A DNA stretch of 64,000 bases from Hydrogenophaga sp. BPS33 (GTDB lineage: Bacteria > Pseudomonadota > Gammaproteobacteria > Burkholderiales > Burkholderiaceae_C): NCBI RefSeq assembly GCF_009859475.1, contig NZ_CP044549.1, forward strand, positions 1,116,001-1,180,000, given 5' to 3'. Numbering within the stretch: the first letter of the stretch is position 1; every line of letters starts with the position of its first letter. A program made the translations under genes and the position numbers. Positions 1 to 8,682 of this stretch are shown here, in pieces. Below the pieces are notes generated by a model that saw only the letters and a list, made by a program, of their open reading frames with translations, searched no databases and was not told where the DNA came from.

Positions 1-197
1 TCGTAGGGTTGCGGGACCAGATGGCCCCAAATAACGTAGATCACCAAATGACCGATGAAAGTGAACCCCCCGATCCACAACAGGCGGTAGCGCGATGGGT
101 GCAAAATAGGCTCCATGGGCGCATGGACGACTTCGTCCAGCCACCAACGCCAAAGGCGGGCCTTGGCGCTGCGCATCCACAACCGGTCCAAAGACAA
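1..197 (-). CDS. Membrane protein, N-terminal part only (runs off left edge)
   Basis: The reverse strand is open from a TTG codon at 197 down to base 1, giving 65 residues with no stop. AAAGGAG lies six bases upstream of the TTG, which decides the start; an ATG seven codons further in is the alternative. The product begins with a basic, Trp-rich segment (RLWRWWLDEV), then HPSRYR, then a single hydrophobic segment at about residues 40-62 (LLWIGGFTFIGHLVIYVIW), as in an N-terminal membrane anchor. It is divergent from the LuxR-type gene. The rest of the protein is outside the window, so the family cannot be assigned; a membrane-anchored signalling protein is one possibility. Confidence 0.6.
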   Translation of the reverse strand, partial: MSLDRLWMRSAKARLWRWWLDEVVHAPMEPILHPSRYRLLWIGGFTFIGHLVIYVIWGHLVPQPY

Positions 198-287
198 TAT
201 GCACTCCTTTGTTCGCCACACAGCATCAGCGCGAGCTCCCTACCCTGATCATTCAGGCATTGTGAATGCAACCATACGTTGCGCGCC

Positions 288-956
288 ATGACCTTGCCTG
301 TCAACTTTGACAGTGTGGGGCTGGACGGGATTCTGGCCGATTGGGTATGCGCGCTTCGCGATCAGGGTGTCGAGGCTGTGTTGGTGCTTGGGCCCAAGCC
401 CACGGGTGGGCGCGACCAGCGCGAGGTACTGGCGGTGCATCCGCCGCGCTTGTTGGGGCCTGCCGAAGCGCTGGCCGAAAGCCGCGACTTCGGTGCGGGG
501 TGGCGCGACAGCGATGCGCCACTCGTGGCCTGGCAGGATATCTCCAAGTCGTCGTTCGAGCAGTCGAGCCGCTGGCGCCGCCTGTGGCTGGCGCATGGAT
601 TCCAGACGCTGGTGCGCGTGGCGTTCAGCCTGCCGGCGGGCCGCGCTTTCGAATGTTTCATGTTCAGCCCGCGCGCCTTCGCGGACCGGTCCGAGGCGGC
701 GGTGCTGGCGTGGTCGGCGTTCAATGTATGGCCCATGTTGCGGCGCACGATCTCGGAGCAGCGTGTGAGCCTGAGCCCGCGCGAGCTGGAAAGCCTCAAC
801 CTGGCGTTCGAAGGCCTGACCGCGCGCGAAACCGCTTTGCGCATGGACTGCTCGGAGCGCACGGTGAACTACCACCTGGCCAACGCCATGGCCAAGTTGC
901 AGACCGACAACAAGCTGGCTGCCGTGCAGCGCGCTTGCTGGATTGGCCTGATCTGA
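288..956 (+). CDS. LuxR-family transcriptional regulator
   Basis: A 222-residue protein whose last 65 residues form a clear LuxR-type helix-turn-helix: LSPRELESL, then LTARETALRMDCSERTVNYH, then a terminal helix reaching the C-terminus. The N-terminal 150 residues have the size of an autoinducer-binding domain, but I do not see the usual cluster of conserved Trp/Tyr/Asp ligand residues, so acyl-homoserine-lactone binding is not supported. No synthase gene is nearby, so it would be an orphan LuxR. The ATG at 288 is preferred; a TTG three codons upstream (279) is also in frame. Targets are unknown. Confidence 0.8.
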   Translation: MTLPVNFDSVGLDGILADWVCALRDQGVEAVLVLGPKPTGGRDQREVLAVHPPRLLGPAEALAESRDFGAGWRDSDAPLVAWQDISKSSFEQSSRWRRLWLAHGFQTLVRVAFSLPAGRAFECFMFSPRAFADRSEAAVLAWSAFNVWPMLRRTISEQRVSLSPRELESLNLAFEGLTARETALRMDCSERTVNYHLANAMAKLQTDNKLAAVQRACWIGLI

Positions 957-1032
957 GAAGGTGTGACCGGCGCGCCGTTCGCGATGCTGCGCTGCATCAA
1001 AAATCCCTTTATCGCTTGCCCATAATCCGCGC

Positions 1033-1803
1033 ATGACTCTGCTGGCCCTGGACGTAGGGAACACCCGCCTGAAATGGGCTCTCTACGACGCACCACGCGT
1101 CGGGGCGACGCTGTTGGCCAGTGGCGCCCAGTTTCTGGAAAACATCGAGACCCTGGAAGAGGGCGATTGGGCGCGCCTGGCGTCGCCGCGTTGGGTGCTG
1201 GGCTGCATCGTCGCGGGTGATGCGGTCAAGCGGCGTGTCGAGGAACAGCTTGAAATGTGGGATGTCACGCCGCGATGGGTGGTCTCCAGCAGTGCCGAGG
1301 CCGGGCTGACCAATGGCTACGACCACCCGGCCCGGCTGGGGTCGGACCGTTGGGTGGCCATGATCGGCGCGCGCCAGCGGCTGCTCGCGAAAGGGCCGCC
1401 CCGGCCTTGTGTGGTTGTGATGGTGGGCACGGCGGTCACCGTGGAGGCGATCGATGCCGATGGGCGCTTTCTGGGCGGCATCATCCTGCCCGGCCACGGG
1501 ATCATGCTGCGAGCGCTCGAATCGGGCACGGCGGGTTTGCATGTGCCCACGGGCGACGTGCGCGACTTTCCCACCAACACCAGCGACGCGTTGACCAGTG
1601 GCGGCACGTTTGCCATCGCCGGCGCGGTGCAGCGCATGGTGGAGAACCTGCGCCGCCATTGCGGCGAGGACCCGGTCTGCATCATGACGGGCGGGGCGGG
1701 CTGGAAGATGGCGCCCAGCATGTCCACGGACGTGGAGCTGGTGGAGAGCCTGATCTTCGACGGCCTGCTCGAAGTGGCCGACCGGCGATTGGCGATAGCC
1801 TGA
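1033..1803 (+). CDS. coaX: Type III pantothenate kinase
   Basis: CoaX phosphorylates pantothenate, the first step of coenzyme A synthesis, in the cytoplasm. The 256-residue length is normal for the family. Diagnostic motifs are present in order: the phosphate loop DVGNTRLKW at residues 7-15, GSDRW near residue 103, GTAVT near residue 136, and glycine-rich GGIILPGHG in the second half. It follows the LuxR-type gene by 76 bp and is convergent with the acyltransferase gene. CoA supply fits the acyl-CoA genes around it, though the gene is housekeeping. Confidence 0.95.
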   Translation: MTLLALDVGNTRLKWALYDAPRVGATLLASGAQFLENIETLEEGDWARLASPRWVLGCIVAGDAVKRRVEEQLEMWDVTPRWVVSSSAEAGLTNGYDHPARLGSDRWVAMIGARQRLLAKGPPRPCVVVMVGTAVTVEAIDADGRFLGGIILPGHGIMLRALESGTAGLHVPTGDVRDFPTNTSDALTSGGTFAIAGAVQRMVENLRRHCGEDPVCIMTGGAGWKMAPSMSTDVELVESLIFDGLLEVADRRLAIA

Positions 1804-1848
1804 CGCGCGATCAGCTTCCTCGAGGTGGTGCGGAGGAGCGTGGGGGCA

Positions 1849-3411
1849 CTACCCTTGCGCTTCTCCCCACGGCAGCATCAACGTCACCATCAGAAGATTC
1901 GCGAACTCGGGCTCGAAGCGATCGATGATCTCCTGAGGGTCGGGGCAGAGCGTGGTGTCGGCGATCACACCGAACTGCACACCGCCGCCATAGCTCAAGA
2001 TGGAGACGCCCAGGCCCACGGTGCCGGTCTGTGGCACCCAGAACATGGTCTGCTCCAGCGTCGAGCCACACACCTTGAGCTTGGTGCCCGGCCCGGGCAC
2101 GTTGGTCATTACCGCAGTGGTCTTGCGGCTGAACAGGTTCAACAAGGCCTCTTGCGCGGGCTTGATCAACAGGCCGGCGACCGACAGAAGGCCGAAGGCC
2201 AGCAGCGGTTGCAGACTGCCCTTGAGTTCGTTCATGCGCGCGCGCACCGCGAACACGCGCTCAATCGGGTTGTCCAGCCCGATCGGTAGCACCAGCGGGG
2301 CCAGGCCAAAACGGTTGCCCAGCTTCCAGGCCTCCTCCATGGGGCGCAGGTTGATCGGCACCATGGCGCGGATTTCCTGGCCCCGTGTGTCATCGCCCAG
2401 GCCGCGCAGGTAGGCGCCGATCGCGCCGGCCACGCAGGCCAGCAGCACGTCGTTGACGGAGCAGTTCAGCGCCTTGCCGATGGCCTTGACCTCGTCGAGC
2501 GGGATCGGTTCGCACCAGGCCACGCGCTTGGCGCGCCCGGGCAGCCCCTTCAGGCGCGTGGGCGAGTCGTCGGGCATGAGCGCGAGCGAGGCCAGGTCGC
2601 TGGCGAGCTGGCCGCCCATGCGCGCGATGTCCGTGGCCTGGCCCAACGTCGCACCCAGGCTCTTCTGCGGCGAGGCCAGCATCGACAGCGACCTGGCCGC
2701 GCCGCCGCCCGCCGCTTCGAGGGCGCGCGCGGTGATGTCGCCGAACGGGCGTATCAAGGTGTCGGCCAGCCAGTCCTCCGCACCTTCGGGCGTGCGGCGG
2801 CGCTTGCGCTGCGGCGGCGCGCCGCCGCCATCGACCAGGCTCATCATCACGCTGATGAGCGCGACGCCATCGGCAATGCAGTGGTGGATGCGCGCGATCA
2901 GCGCCGAGCCACCGCCGTAGCTTTCGATCAGCTCCAGTTGCCACAGCGGGTGGTCGTGGTCGAGTGGCTGCATGGCCAGGTCGCCCACGCGGGCCTGCAG
3001 CGCCTCCTGCTCGCTCTGGCCCTTGCGGCGCGCCAGCTTGTGTGTGACCACATGGCGGTCGAGCTGGAAGTCCGGGTCGTTCGACCAATGCGCACCGGCC
3101 GCGTCTTCGCGTGCGGTCTGCACGAAGCGGCGGTAGGGCAGCAGCCTTTCGCGCACGCGCTCGGCCAGCGCCGCCCGGGGGATGCCCGGGCGCAGGATCC
3201 ACACGCCCACGATCATCATCAGGTTCGAGGGCGAGTCCATGCGCAGCCAAGCGGTGTCGACCTTGCTCATGCGCTCGCCCTCGATGCCCAGCGTGCTGTT
3301 CACCGCTTGCGAGACCGAGGCGCGGGCGCCGTTGAGCAACGCGCCCGGCGATCGCGTCCGGGCGGGCGGCACGGCGGCGGGTGCGGTGCGGGCTGCGACG
3401 CGTTGAACCAT
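1849..3411 (-). CDS. Wax ester synthase/diacylglycerol acyltransferase (WS/DGAT)
   Basis: Bifunctional acyl-CoA:alcohol/diacylglycerol acyltransferase, which makes wax esters or triacylglycerols. The catalytic HHxxxDG motif is seen as HHCIADG near residue 176. The C-terminal half has the family blocks MVPINLRP, NRFGLAPLVLPIG and TNVPGP. The start at 3411 has a strong GAGGAG five bases upstream. A second Met at 3270 would place the HH motif near residue 129, the usual position, so the first 47 residues (Ala/Arg-rich) may be an extension or untranslated. The gene is divergent from acyl-CoA-binding protein, and a fatty acyl-CoA reductase lies 6.4 kb away, a plausible source of the alcohol substrate. 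Confidence 0.9.
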   Translation of the reverse strand: MVQRVAARTAPAAVPPARTRSPGALLNGARASVSQAVNSTLGIEGERMSKVDTAWLRMDSPSNLMMIVGVWILRPGIPRAALAERVRERLLPYRRFVQTAREDAAGAHWSNDPDFQLDRHVVTHKLARRKGQSEQEALQARVGDLAMQPLDHDHPLWQLELIESYGGGSALIARIHHCIADGVALISVMMSLVDGGGAPPQRKRRRTPEGAEDWLADTLIRPFGDITARALEAAGGGAARSLSMLASPQKSLGATLGQATDIARMGGQLASDLASLALMPDDSPTRLKGLPGRAKRVAWCEPIPLDEVKAIGKALNCSVNDVLLACVAGAIGAYLRGLGDDTRGQEIRAMVPINLRPMEEAWKLGNRFGLAPLVLPIGLDNPIERVFAVRARMNELKGSLQPLLAFGLLSVAGLLIKPAQEALLNLFSRKTTAVMTNVPGPGTKLKVCGSTLEQTMFWVPQTGTVGLGVSILSYGGGVQFGVIADTTLCPDPQEIIDRFEPEFANLLMVTLMLPWGEAQG

Positions 3412-3437
3412 GGATGCTCCTCGGGCCTTTGGGGTTG

Positions 3438-3488
3438 TGGCCCTATTGTGCAGAGTGGGCCAACCGTAAGATAGCGGGACTGCCCTAA
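3438..3488. promoter_or_regulatory. Candidate operator region between WS/DGAT and ACBP genes
   Basis: The 112-bp divergent gap holds TGGCCC-N13-GGGCCA (3438-3462). It also holds an imperfect 18-bp dyad (3471-3488) whose right half, GCCCTAA, is identical to the half-site of the perfect dyad at 19355-19372 upstream of a TetR gene. A shared regulator is an inference. Confidence 0.3.
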
Positions 3489-3523
3489 GCCGGGCTTTTT
3501 CATTTCAACAGGAGCAAGCATCC

Positions 3524-3778
3524 ATGGCCGACCTCAAGTCCCAATTCGACGCCGCAGTGGCAAATTCCAAGAGCCTGAGCGAGCGCCCCGACAACGCGAC
3601 GCTGTTGAAGATCTATGGGTTGTACAAACAAGCGACCACCGGTGACAACACCGAGAAGAAGCCCGGTTTCGGCGACATGGTGGGGCGCGCCAAGTGGGAC
3701 GCCTGGAATGGTTTGAAGGGCACCTCGGGCGACGACGCGATGCAGCAATACATCGACCTCATCGAATCGCTGCAATGA
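3524..3778 (+). CDS. Acyl-CoA-binding protein (ACBP)
   Basis: An 84-residue cytosolic protein that binds long-chain acyl-CoA esters, buffers their pool and delivers them to enzymes. Its length is that of a single free ACBP domain. The signature YGLYKQATTGD (residues 31-41) and the downstream KWDAWNGLKG helix are intact. ACBPs are much less common in bacteria than in eukaryotes. Position opposite WS/DGAT suggests it supplies acyl-CoA for storage lipid. The AGGAG before the ATG fixes the start, and a strong intrinsic terminator follows. Confidence 0.95.
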   Translation: MADLKSQFDAAVANSKSLSERPDNATLLKIYGLYKQATTGDNTEKKPGFGDMVGRAKWDAWNGLKGTSGDDAMQQYIDLIESLQ

Positions 3779-3807
3779 AGCCGGCCTGCTGAAGGGCGCG
3801 CAACGGG

Positions 3808-3835
3808 AAGCCGGCTCAGCCGGCTTTCTTCTTTT
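3808..3835 (+). terminator. Intrinsic terminator after ACBP
   Basis: AAGCCGGC, loop TCA, GCCGGCTT: a perfect 8-bp stem followed by a pyrimidine tract (TCTTCTTTT). The stem overlaps the 3' end of the convergent PHA-associated gene and could also serve that strand. Confidence 0.85.
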
Positions 3836-4139
3836 GTGCGGCCGGTTTCTTGCCCGCCAGCAAGGTGTCGAGGTTTTTCACGATTTCGTCTTCGATGCGG
3901 TCCTTGAACGCGCCCAGCAGGAAGCCCAGCCGCGCGTCCAGCTCGAAGCGCTCGCCCGAGACCTTGAGCGTGCCATTCACGCCGGAGCGGGTGAACTGCA
4001 CCTCGTCGCAGTCGTCGCCCTCTTCGTAGGTGCAGCTCATGTCGAACTCGTTCTCGGCCTGCTCGGCCCAGCGCCAGGCGAGCTTGCGCGCGGAGGCCAG
4101 GCCCAGTTTGTGATCGCGTTCGATGTGGATGTCTGCCAT
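3816..4139 (-). CDS. Polyhydroxyalkanoic acid system family protein
   Basis: A 107-residue protein matching the small PHA granule-region family: it starts MADIHIERDH with the early HKLGL segment, has the middle TLKVSGERFELDARLGFLLG block, and ends in a Lys/Ala tail (KKPAAQKKKAG). Members are encoded near PHA genes and are thought to act at or near granules; the biochemical role is not settled. The ATG at 4139 is well placed; a longer open frame upstream is the shadow of the aminopeptidase gene. A phasin gene 8 kb away supports PHA storage in this organism. Confidence 0.8.
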   Translation of the reverse strand: MADIHIERDHKLGLASARKLAWRWAEQAENEFDMSCTYEEGDDCDEVQFTRSGVNGTLKVSGERFELDARLGFLLGAFKDRIEDEIVKNLDTLLAGKKPAAQKKKAG

Positions 4140-4164
4140 GGCTTCGCTTCCTCGTCGTGGTATG

Positions 4165-5262
4165 TCAGGGATTCGTGCGTGTCTTGCCAGCCACCAGGGG
4201 GGTGAGTTGTTGCAACTGGGTGACCCGCTCTTGCCGCGGCAACGCGGCCAGCTGGCGCACCGCATCATAGAACCGTGCGAAGTCGCGTCCTTCGCGTTCG
4301 AACAGGGCCTCGAAGGCGGGCACCAGGCCGTCGTAGGCCACCTGGGCGGCGAAGCTGGCGTTGTTGGCCTGGGCGACGTACGGGTCGTAGGCGGCGTAGC
4401 CACCCCAGTGGCTTCGGAGGTTGGCATAGGTTTGCCGGAAGACCTGCATGGCTGCGGCCTTGCGCCGTGTCTTCTCGGTGTCGTCGAGCGCCGTGTCCTG
4501 GTAGATGGCTTGCAGCTGGCGGCGCGTCTTGAAGGTGAGGGTGCGCAAGGCGCGGCGGCGTTCGTCGAAGGTGGCGTATTCGGCGCGCGCCTGTTCTCCG
4601 GCTTCCCGGGCCAGCCAGCGCGCACCGCCCAGGCGTTCCACTGCGGTGGCGAAGGACTCGTTGAACTCGGTGTCGCCGCGCGCATAGGCCACCTGGTGCG
4701 CCAACTCGTGGAACACGATGCGCGCGAGTTCACCTTCGGGGTAGGCGATGAAGGTATTGAGCAGAGGGTCGCCGCCGGCCCAGTTCATCCAGCCCAGCGT
4801 GGAGTAGGCGGGCACCGGGTAGACCGCCACTTCCAGTTCGCTGGGCAGGCTGCTCGCGAAGGCCCGGGCGTCGGCCTCGTCGAAATAGCCGCGGTAGCCC
4901 ACGCAGCCGGCCACGGGAAAGCACCAGGTCTGCAAAGTGAGCGAGAGTGCGGGCGCGGCCACCACGTTGTAGACGGCGGCGCGGCGCTGCAGGTCGGCAT
5001 AGCGGTGGTAGCTGGCGTTGTCGGGCAGCGCCAGTTCGGCGGCGGCGAACGCGCGGATGCGTTGCGCCAGTGCGAGCCGTTCCTTCAGGCGCAGCGGTGT
5101 GGCCGCGTCGCTCAGCAGATCGTCGACGGGCCGCGCGGCCCGCATGAGCTTCAGGTGCCCGGTGACCGATTGCCAGTAGTAGCCGACACCCGTGGTGCTG
5201 GAACAGCCCGCCACCAGCAACAGGGTGGCAGCCAAGCCCAGTCGGCGCAGCGCGCATTTCAT
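4165..5262 (-). CDS. Lipoprotein aminopeptidase (COG4324-type metallopeptidase)
   Basis: A 365-residue predicted zinc aminopeptidase. The N-terminus is a lipoprotein signal with lipobox LVAGC at residues 16-20. The zinc motif HELAH lies near residue 183, and FNESFATAVE about 14 residues later supplies the probable third ligand. The C-terminal third is helical. The start codon overlaps the stop of the upstream oxidoreductase gene as ATGA, so translation is probably coupled. The family is named aminopeptidase by prediction; the substrate is not known. Confidence 0.85.
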   Translation of the reverse strand: MKCALRRLGLAATLLLVAGCSSTTGVGYYWQSVTGHLKLMRAARPVDDLLSDAATPLRLKERLALAQRIRAFAAAELALPDNASYHRYADLQRRAAVYNVVAAPALSLTLQTWCFPVAGCVGYRGYFDEADARAFASSLPSELEVAVYPVPAYSTLGWMNWAGGDPLLNTFIAYPEGELARIVFHELAHQVAYARGDTEFNESFATAVERLGGARWLAREAGEQARAEYATFDERRRALRTLTFKTRRQLQAIYQDTALDDTEKTRRKAAAMQVFRQTYANLRSHWGGYAAYDPYVAQANNASFAAQVAYDGLVPAFEALFEREGRDFARFYDAVRQLAALPRQERVTQLQQLTPLVAGKTRTNP

Positions 5263-7310
5263 GCCGGCGCCACCTCGACGAGACAGTCGTAGAACACGGG
5301 GCCACCACCCATGTCGGTCAGGTGCTGGCTGGTCACTTCGTTGACGTTGGTGCCGTCGGGTCCGAGCTTGCGCCACCAGATGCCCAGGCCGTTGACCACA
5401 CCCAGGCGCGCGCGTTTCGAGACGCTGGCCTTGCAGCGGTATTCGCCCCGGTCGTTGAACACGCGCACCATCTGGCCGCTCTGAATGCCGCGTGGCGCGG
5501 CGTCCTCGGCGTGGATCTCGAGCACGGGTTCGCCTTCGATGTCGCGCAGGCTGCTCACGTTGACGAAGCTGGAGTTGAGGAAGTTGCGCGCGGGCGGCGA
5601 GATCATGGCCAGGGGGAAACGGGGCGAGCTGCCGACGGTTTCGAAATTCGGCAGGTGGTCGGGCAGACCGTCCTGGCCGCGCGCGGCCAGCCGTTCGCTG
5701 AAGAACTCGCAGCGGCCCGAGGCGGTGGGAAAACCACCCTGGGCAAACGGCGCCTCGGGCAGGTTCAGTGTGGTGAAGCCTTGCTCCAGCAGTTGTTGAA
5801 AGTCCACCACCTGGGGGTCGAAGGCGGTTCGGCACAGCGCGAGGTCGTCGTCGGCGAAGCAGGCTTCGTCAAAGCCCATGCGAGCGGCCAGCGCGCGGAA
5901 GATGTCGGTGTTGCTGCGCGCCAGGCCCACCGGTGCGATGGCGGGGCGGTTGAGCAGCACGTCGGTGTGGCCGTAGCTGGTGTGGATGTCCCAGTGCTCG
6001 AGTTGTGTCGTGGCCGGCAGGATGACGTCGGCGTGGTCGGCGGTATCGGTCTGGAAGTGCTCCAGCACCACGGTGAAGAGATCTTCGCGCGCGAAGCCCT
6101 GCACCACCTTGGCCGACTCCGGCGCGACCGCCACCGGGTTGCTGTTGTAGACGATCACCGCCTCGACCTTCGGACCGAACCCGGGTGAGCTCTCGCGCAA
6201 CAGGTCGTTGCCGATGGTGCTCATGTTGAGCGTGCGGGTGCGCCGCCCGGCGAGCAGGTCGGGGCGCTGCAGCGCGGCGCGCTGCACCGGAAAGAAGCCC
6301 GAGGCCGACAGCAGCATGCCACCGGCGGGCTCGCGCCACGCGCCCACCAGTGCGGGCAGGCAGGCGATGGCGCGCACCGCATTGCCGCCGCCGCGCACGC
6401 GCTGCATGCCGTAGTTCAGGCGGATGGCGGCCGGCTTCGTGGTGCCGTAGGCGCGCGCGAGGTCGGCGATCTGCTGCACGGGCACGCCGCAGATCTCGGC
6501 CGCGCGTTCGGGCGGCCATTGCAGGGCGCGCTCGCGCAGGCCTTCCCAGCCCTGGGTGTGGCGTTCGATGTAGTCGTGGTCCAGCCAGTCGTGCGTGATG
6601 AGCTGGTGCATCAGCGCGAAGGCGAGCGCGGCATCGGTGCCGGGACGCAGCGCGATGTGCTCATGGCATTTGTCGGCTGTTTCGGTGCGGCGCGGGTCGA
6701 TGCACACCAGGCGCGCGCCATCGCGTTTGGCCTGCTGCGCCAGGCGCCAGAAATGCAGGTTGCTGGCGATCGAGTTGCTGCCCCAGATCAGAATCAGCTT
6801 GGCTTGCGCAAAGTGCTCCACCTTCATGCCGACCTTGCTGCCCAATGTCTGCACCAGCGCTTCGCCGCCGGCCGATGCGCAGATGGTGCGGTCGAGCAGG
6901 GACGCGCCCAGGCGATGAAAAAATCGCCCGGCCATGGCTTCGCCCTGCACCAGGCCCATGGTGCCGGCGTAGCTGTAGGGCAGGACGGCCTGCGGGTCGC
7001 GCGCGGCAATCGCCCGCAGGCGCTGCGCGATCTCGTCCAACGCCTCGTCCCAGCCCACGGGTTCGAACTGGCCGCTGCCCTTGGGGCCGCTGCGCCGCAG
7101 CGGCGTGAGCAGGCGTTGCGGGTGGTAGGTGCGCTCGGTGTAGCGCGAGACCTTGGTGCAGAGGGCGCCATCGGTGTGGCGGTGATCGGGGTTGCCCATG
7201 ACACGCACGGCCACGCCTTGCGGGTCGACTTGCGTGATCAGGGCACAGGTGTCCGGGCAGTCGTGCGGGCAGGCGCCGCGCACATCGCGGGTGGTTGCGG
7301 TGGAGGTCAT
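5259..7310 (-). CDS. Molybdopterin-dependent oxidoreductase (bis-MGD family)
   Basis: A 683-residue enzyme of the DMSO reductase/formate dehydrogenase superfamily. The N-terminus carries a 4Fe-4S motif CPHDCPDTC near residue 14, with the fourth Cys in GALCTKV. Next come the molybdopterin domains (SYAGTMGLVQG, WGSNSIASNLHFW) and the C-terminal dinucleotide-binding domain with RVFNDRGEYRC. No Tat signal or electron-transfer subunit is visible, so a cytoplasmic, single-subunit enzyme is likely. The substrate cannot be read from sequence. The start at 7310 follows from the motif position; the longer open frame upstream overlaps the divergent peptidase gene. Confidence 0.88.
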   Translation of the reverse strand: MTSTATTRDVRGACPHDCPDTCALITQVDPQGVAVRVMGNPDHRHTDGALCTKVSRYTERTYHPQRLLTPLRRSGPKGSGQFEPVGWDEALDEIAQRLRAIAARDPQAVLPYSYAGTMGLVQGEAMAGRFFHRLGASLLDRTICASAGGEALVQTLGSKVGMKVEHFAQAKLILIWGSNSIASNLHFWRLAQQAKRDGARLVCIDPRRTETADKCHEHIALRPGTDAALAFALMHQLITHDWLDHDYIERHTQGWEGLRERALQWPPERAAEICGVPVQQIADLARAYGTTKPAAIRLNYGMQRVRGGGNAVRAIACLPALVGAWREPAGGMLLSASGFFPVQRAALQRPDLLAGRRTRTLNMSTIGNDLLRESSPGFGPKVEAVIVYNSNPVAVAPESAKVVQGFAREDLFTVVLEHFQTDTADHADVILPATTQLEHWDIHTSYGHTDVLLNRPAIAPVGLARSNTDIFRALAARMGFDEACFADDDLALCRTAFDPQVVDFQQLLEQGFTTLNLPEAPFAQGGFPTASGRCEFFSERLAARGQDGLPDHLPNFETVGSSPRFPLAMISPPARNFLNSSFVNVSSLRDIEGEPVLEIHAEDAAPRGIQSGQMVRVFNDRGEYRCKASVSKRARLGVVNGLGIWWRKLGPDGTNVNEVTSQHLTDMGGGPVFYDCLVEVAPA

Positions 7311-7479
7311 GGGCAGCGGTGGTGGTTCAGCGCCATGATATGCGTCGCCCCGGTCTTGCGCATGGGGCGCAATACCCCTGCGAGGCGTTTGGGTGTCGCT
7401 CCGGGGTCGCCGCCCTCCGCGGCCTTGGGTACCATGGCCTCTTTGTATCGGGTGCCCGCAAGGGCATCGAGAGGTCCCC

Positions 7480-8682
7480 ATGAAGCTCATCGATTCCATC
7501 CTCACCCAGGCTGCGGGTATCGCCGCGGTGCGGCGCGACATCCACGCCCATCCCGAACTCTGTTTTGAAGAGGTGCGCACCGCCGACATGGTGGCTCAGA
7601 AGCTCACCGAATGGGGCATTCCGGTGCACCGTGGCTTGGGCACGACCGGTGTCGTCGGCATCGTGCACGGCCGCGATGGCGGCAAGAGCGGACGTGCGAT
7701 TGGCCTGCGCGCCGACATGGACGCCCTGCCCATGCAGGAGCACAACAGCTTTGCCCATGCCAGCCAGCACGCGGGCAAGATGCACGCCTGCGGCCATGAC
7801 GGGCACACCGCCATGCTGCTGGCCGCTGCGCAGCACTTTGCGAAGCACCGCCACTTCGACGGCACGGTGTACCTGATCTTCCAGCCCGCCGAAGAGGGGG
7901 GTGGTGGCGCGCGCGAGATGATCAAGGACGGCCTGTTCAAGCAGTTCCCGGTCGAGGCCGTGTTCGGCATGCACAACTGGCCAGGCATGGCGGTGGGCAG
8001 CTTCGCGGCCAGCCCGGGGCCGGTGATGGCGTCGAGCAACGAGTTCCACATCGTCATCCGGGGCAAGGGCGCGCACGCCGCGCTGCCGCACAACGGCATC
8101 GATCCGGTGCCCGTGGCCTGTCAGATGGTGCAGGCCTTCCAGACCATCGTCACGCGCAACAAGAAGCCGCTGGACGCGGCGGTGATCTCGGTCACCATGA
8201 TCCACACCGGCGAGGCGACCAACGTGGTGCCCGACAGCTGCGAGATCCAGGGCACGGTGCGCACCTTCACCTACGATGTGCTCGACCTGATCGAGCGCCG
8301 CATGCAGGAAATCGCCGTGCACACCTGTGCGGCGTTTGGTGCCACGGTGGAGTTCGAGTTCAAGCGCAACTACCCGCCCACCGTCAACCACCCGACCGAG
8401 ACCGCCTTCGTGCGCGAGGTGCTGGCCGAGATCGTGGGCCAGGAGCAGGTCATCGAACAGGAACCCACGATGGGTGCGGAAGATTTTGCCTACATGCTGC
8501 AGGTGCGCCCGGGTTGTTATGCCTTCATCGGCAATGGCGATGGCGCGCACCGCGAGATGGGCCATGGCGGCGGGCCGTGCATGTTGCACAACCCGAGTTA
8601 CGACTTCAACGACGACCTGCTGCCACTGGGCGCCACGTTCTGGGTGCGGCTGGCGGAGAAGTGGTTGGGCGGCCCGCGGTGA
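7480..8682 (+). CDS. M20-family amidohydrolase/metallopeptidase (hippurate-hydrolase-like)
   Basis: A 400-residue cytosolic dinuclear zinc hydrolase of the HipO/IAA-amino-acid hydrolase group, which releases amino acids from N-acyl or aryl conjugates. Motifs include RRDIHAHPELCFEE near the N-terminus, LRADMDALPM, MHACGHDGHTAML with metal-binding Cys/His/Asp, QPAEEGGGGA with the catalytic Glu, MHNWPG, and the dimerisation segment GKGAHAALPH. The SD GAGAGG fixes the start. The stop overlaps the GTG start of the next hydrolase (GTGA), indicating an operon of two peptide or amide hydrolases. The exact substrate is unknown. Confidence 0.9.
   Translation: MKLIDSILTQAAGIAAVRRDIHAHPELCFEEVRTADMVAQKLTEWGIPVHRGLGTTGVVGIVHGRDGGKSGRAIGLRADMDALPMQEHNSFAHASQHAGKMHACGHDGHTAMLLAAAQHFAKHRHFDGTVYLIFQPAEEGGGGAREMIKDGLFKQFPVEAVFGMHNWPGMAVGSFAASPGPVMASSNEFHIVIRGKGAHAALPHNGIDPVPVACQMVQAFQTIVTRNKKPLDAAVISVTMIHTGEATNVVPDSCEIQGTVRTFTYDVLDLIERRMQEIAVHTCAAFGATVEFEFKRNYPPTVNHPTETAFVREVLAEIVGQEQVIEQEPTMGAEDFAYMLQVRPGCYAFIGNGDGAHREMGHGGGPCMLHNPSYDFNDDLLPLGATFWVRLAEKWLGGPR

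Noticed and set aside
4140..4733. Long N-terminal extension of the PHA-associated gene
   Set aside because: The extra sequence is a low-complexity Ser/Thr/Arg shadow of the aminopeptidase gene in another frame; the 107-residue form has the family length.
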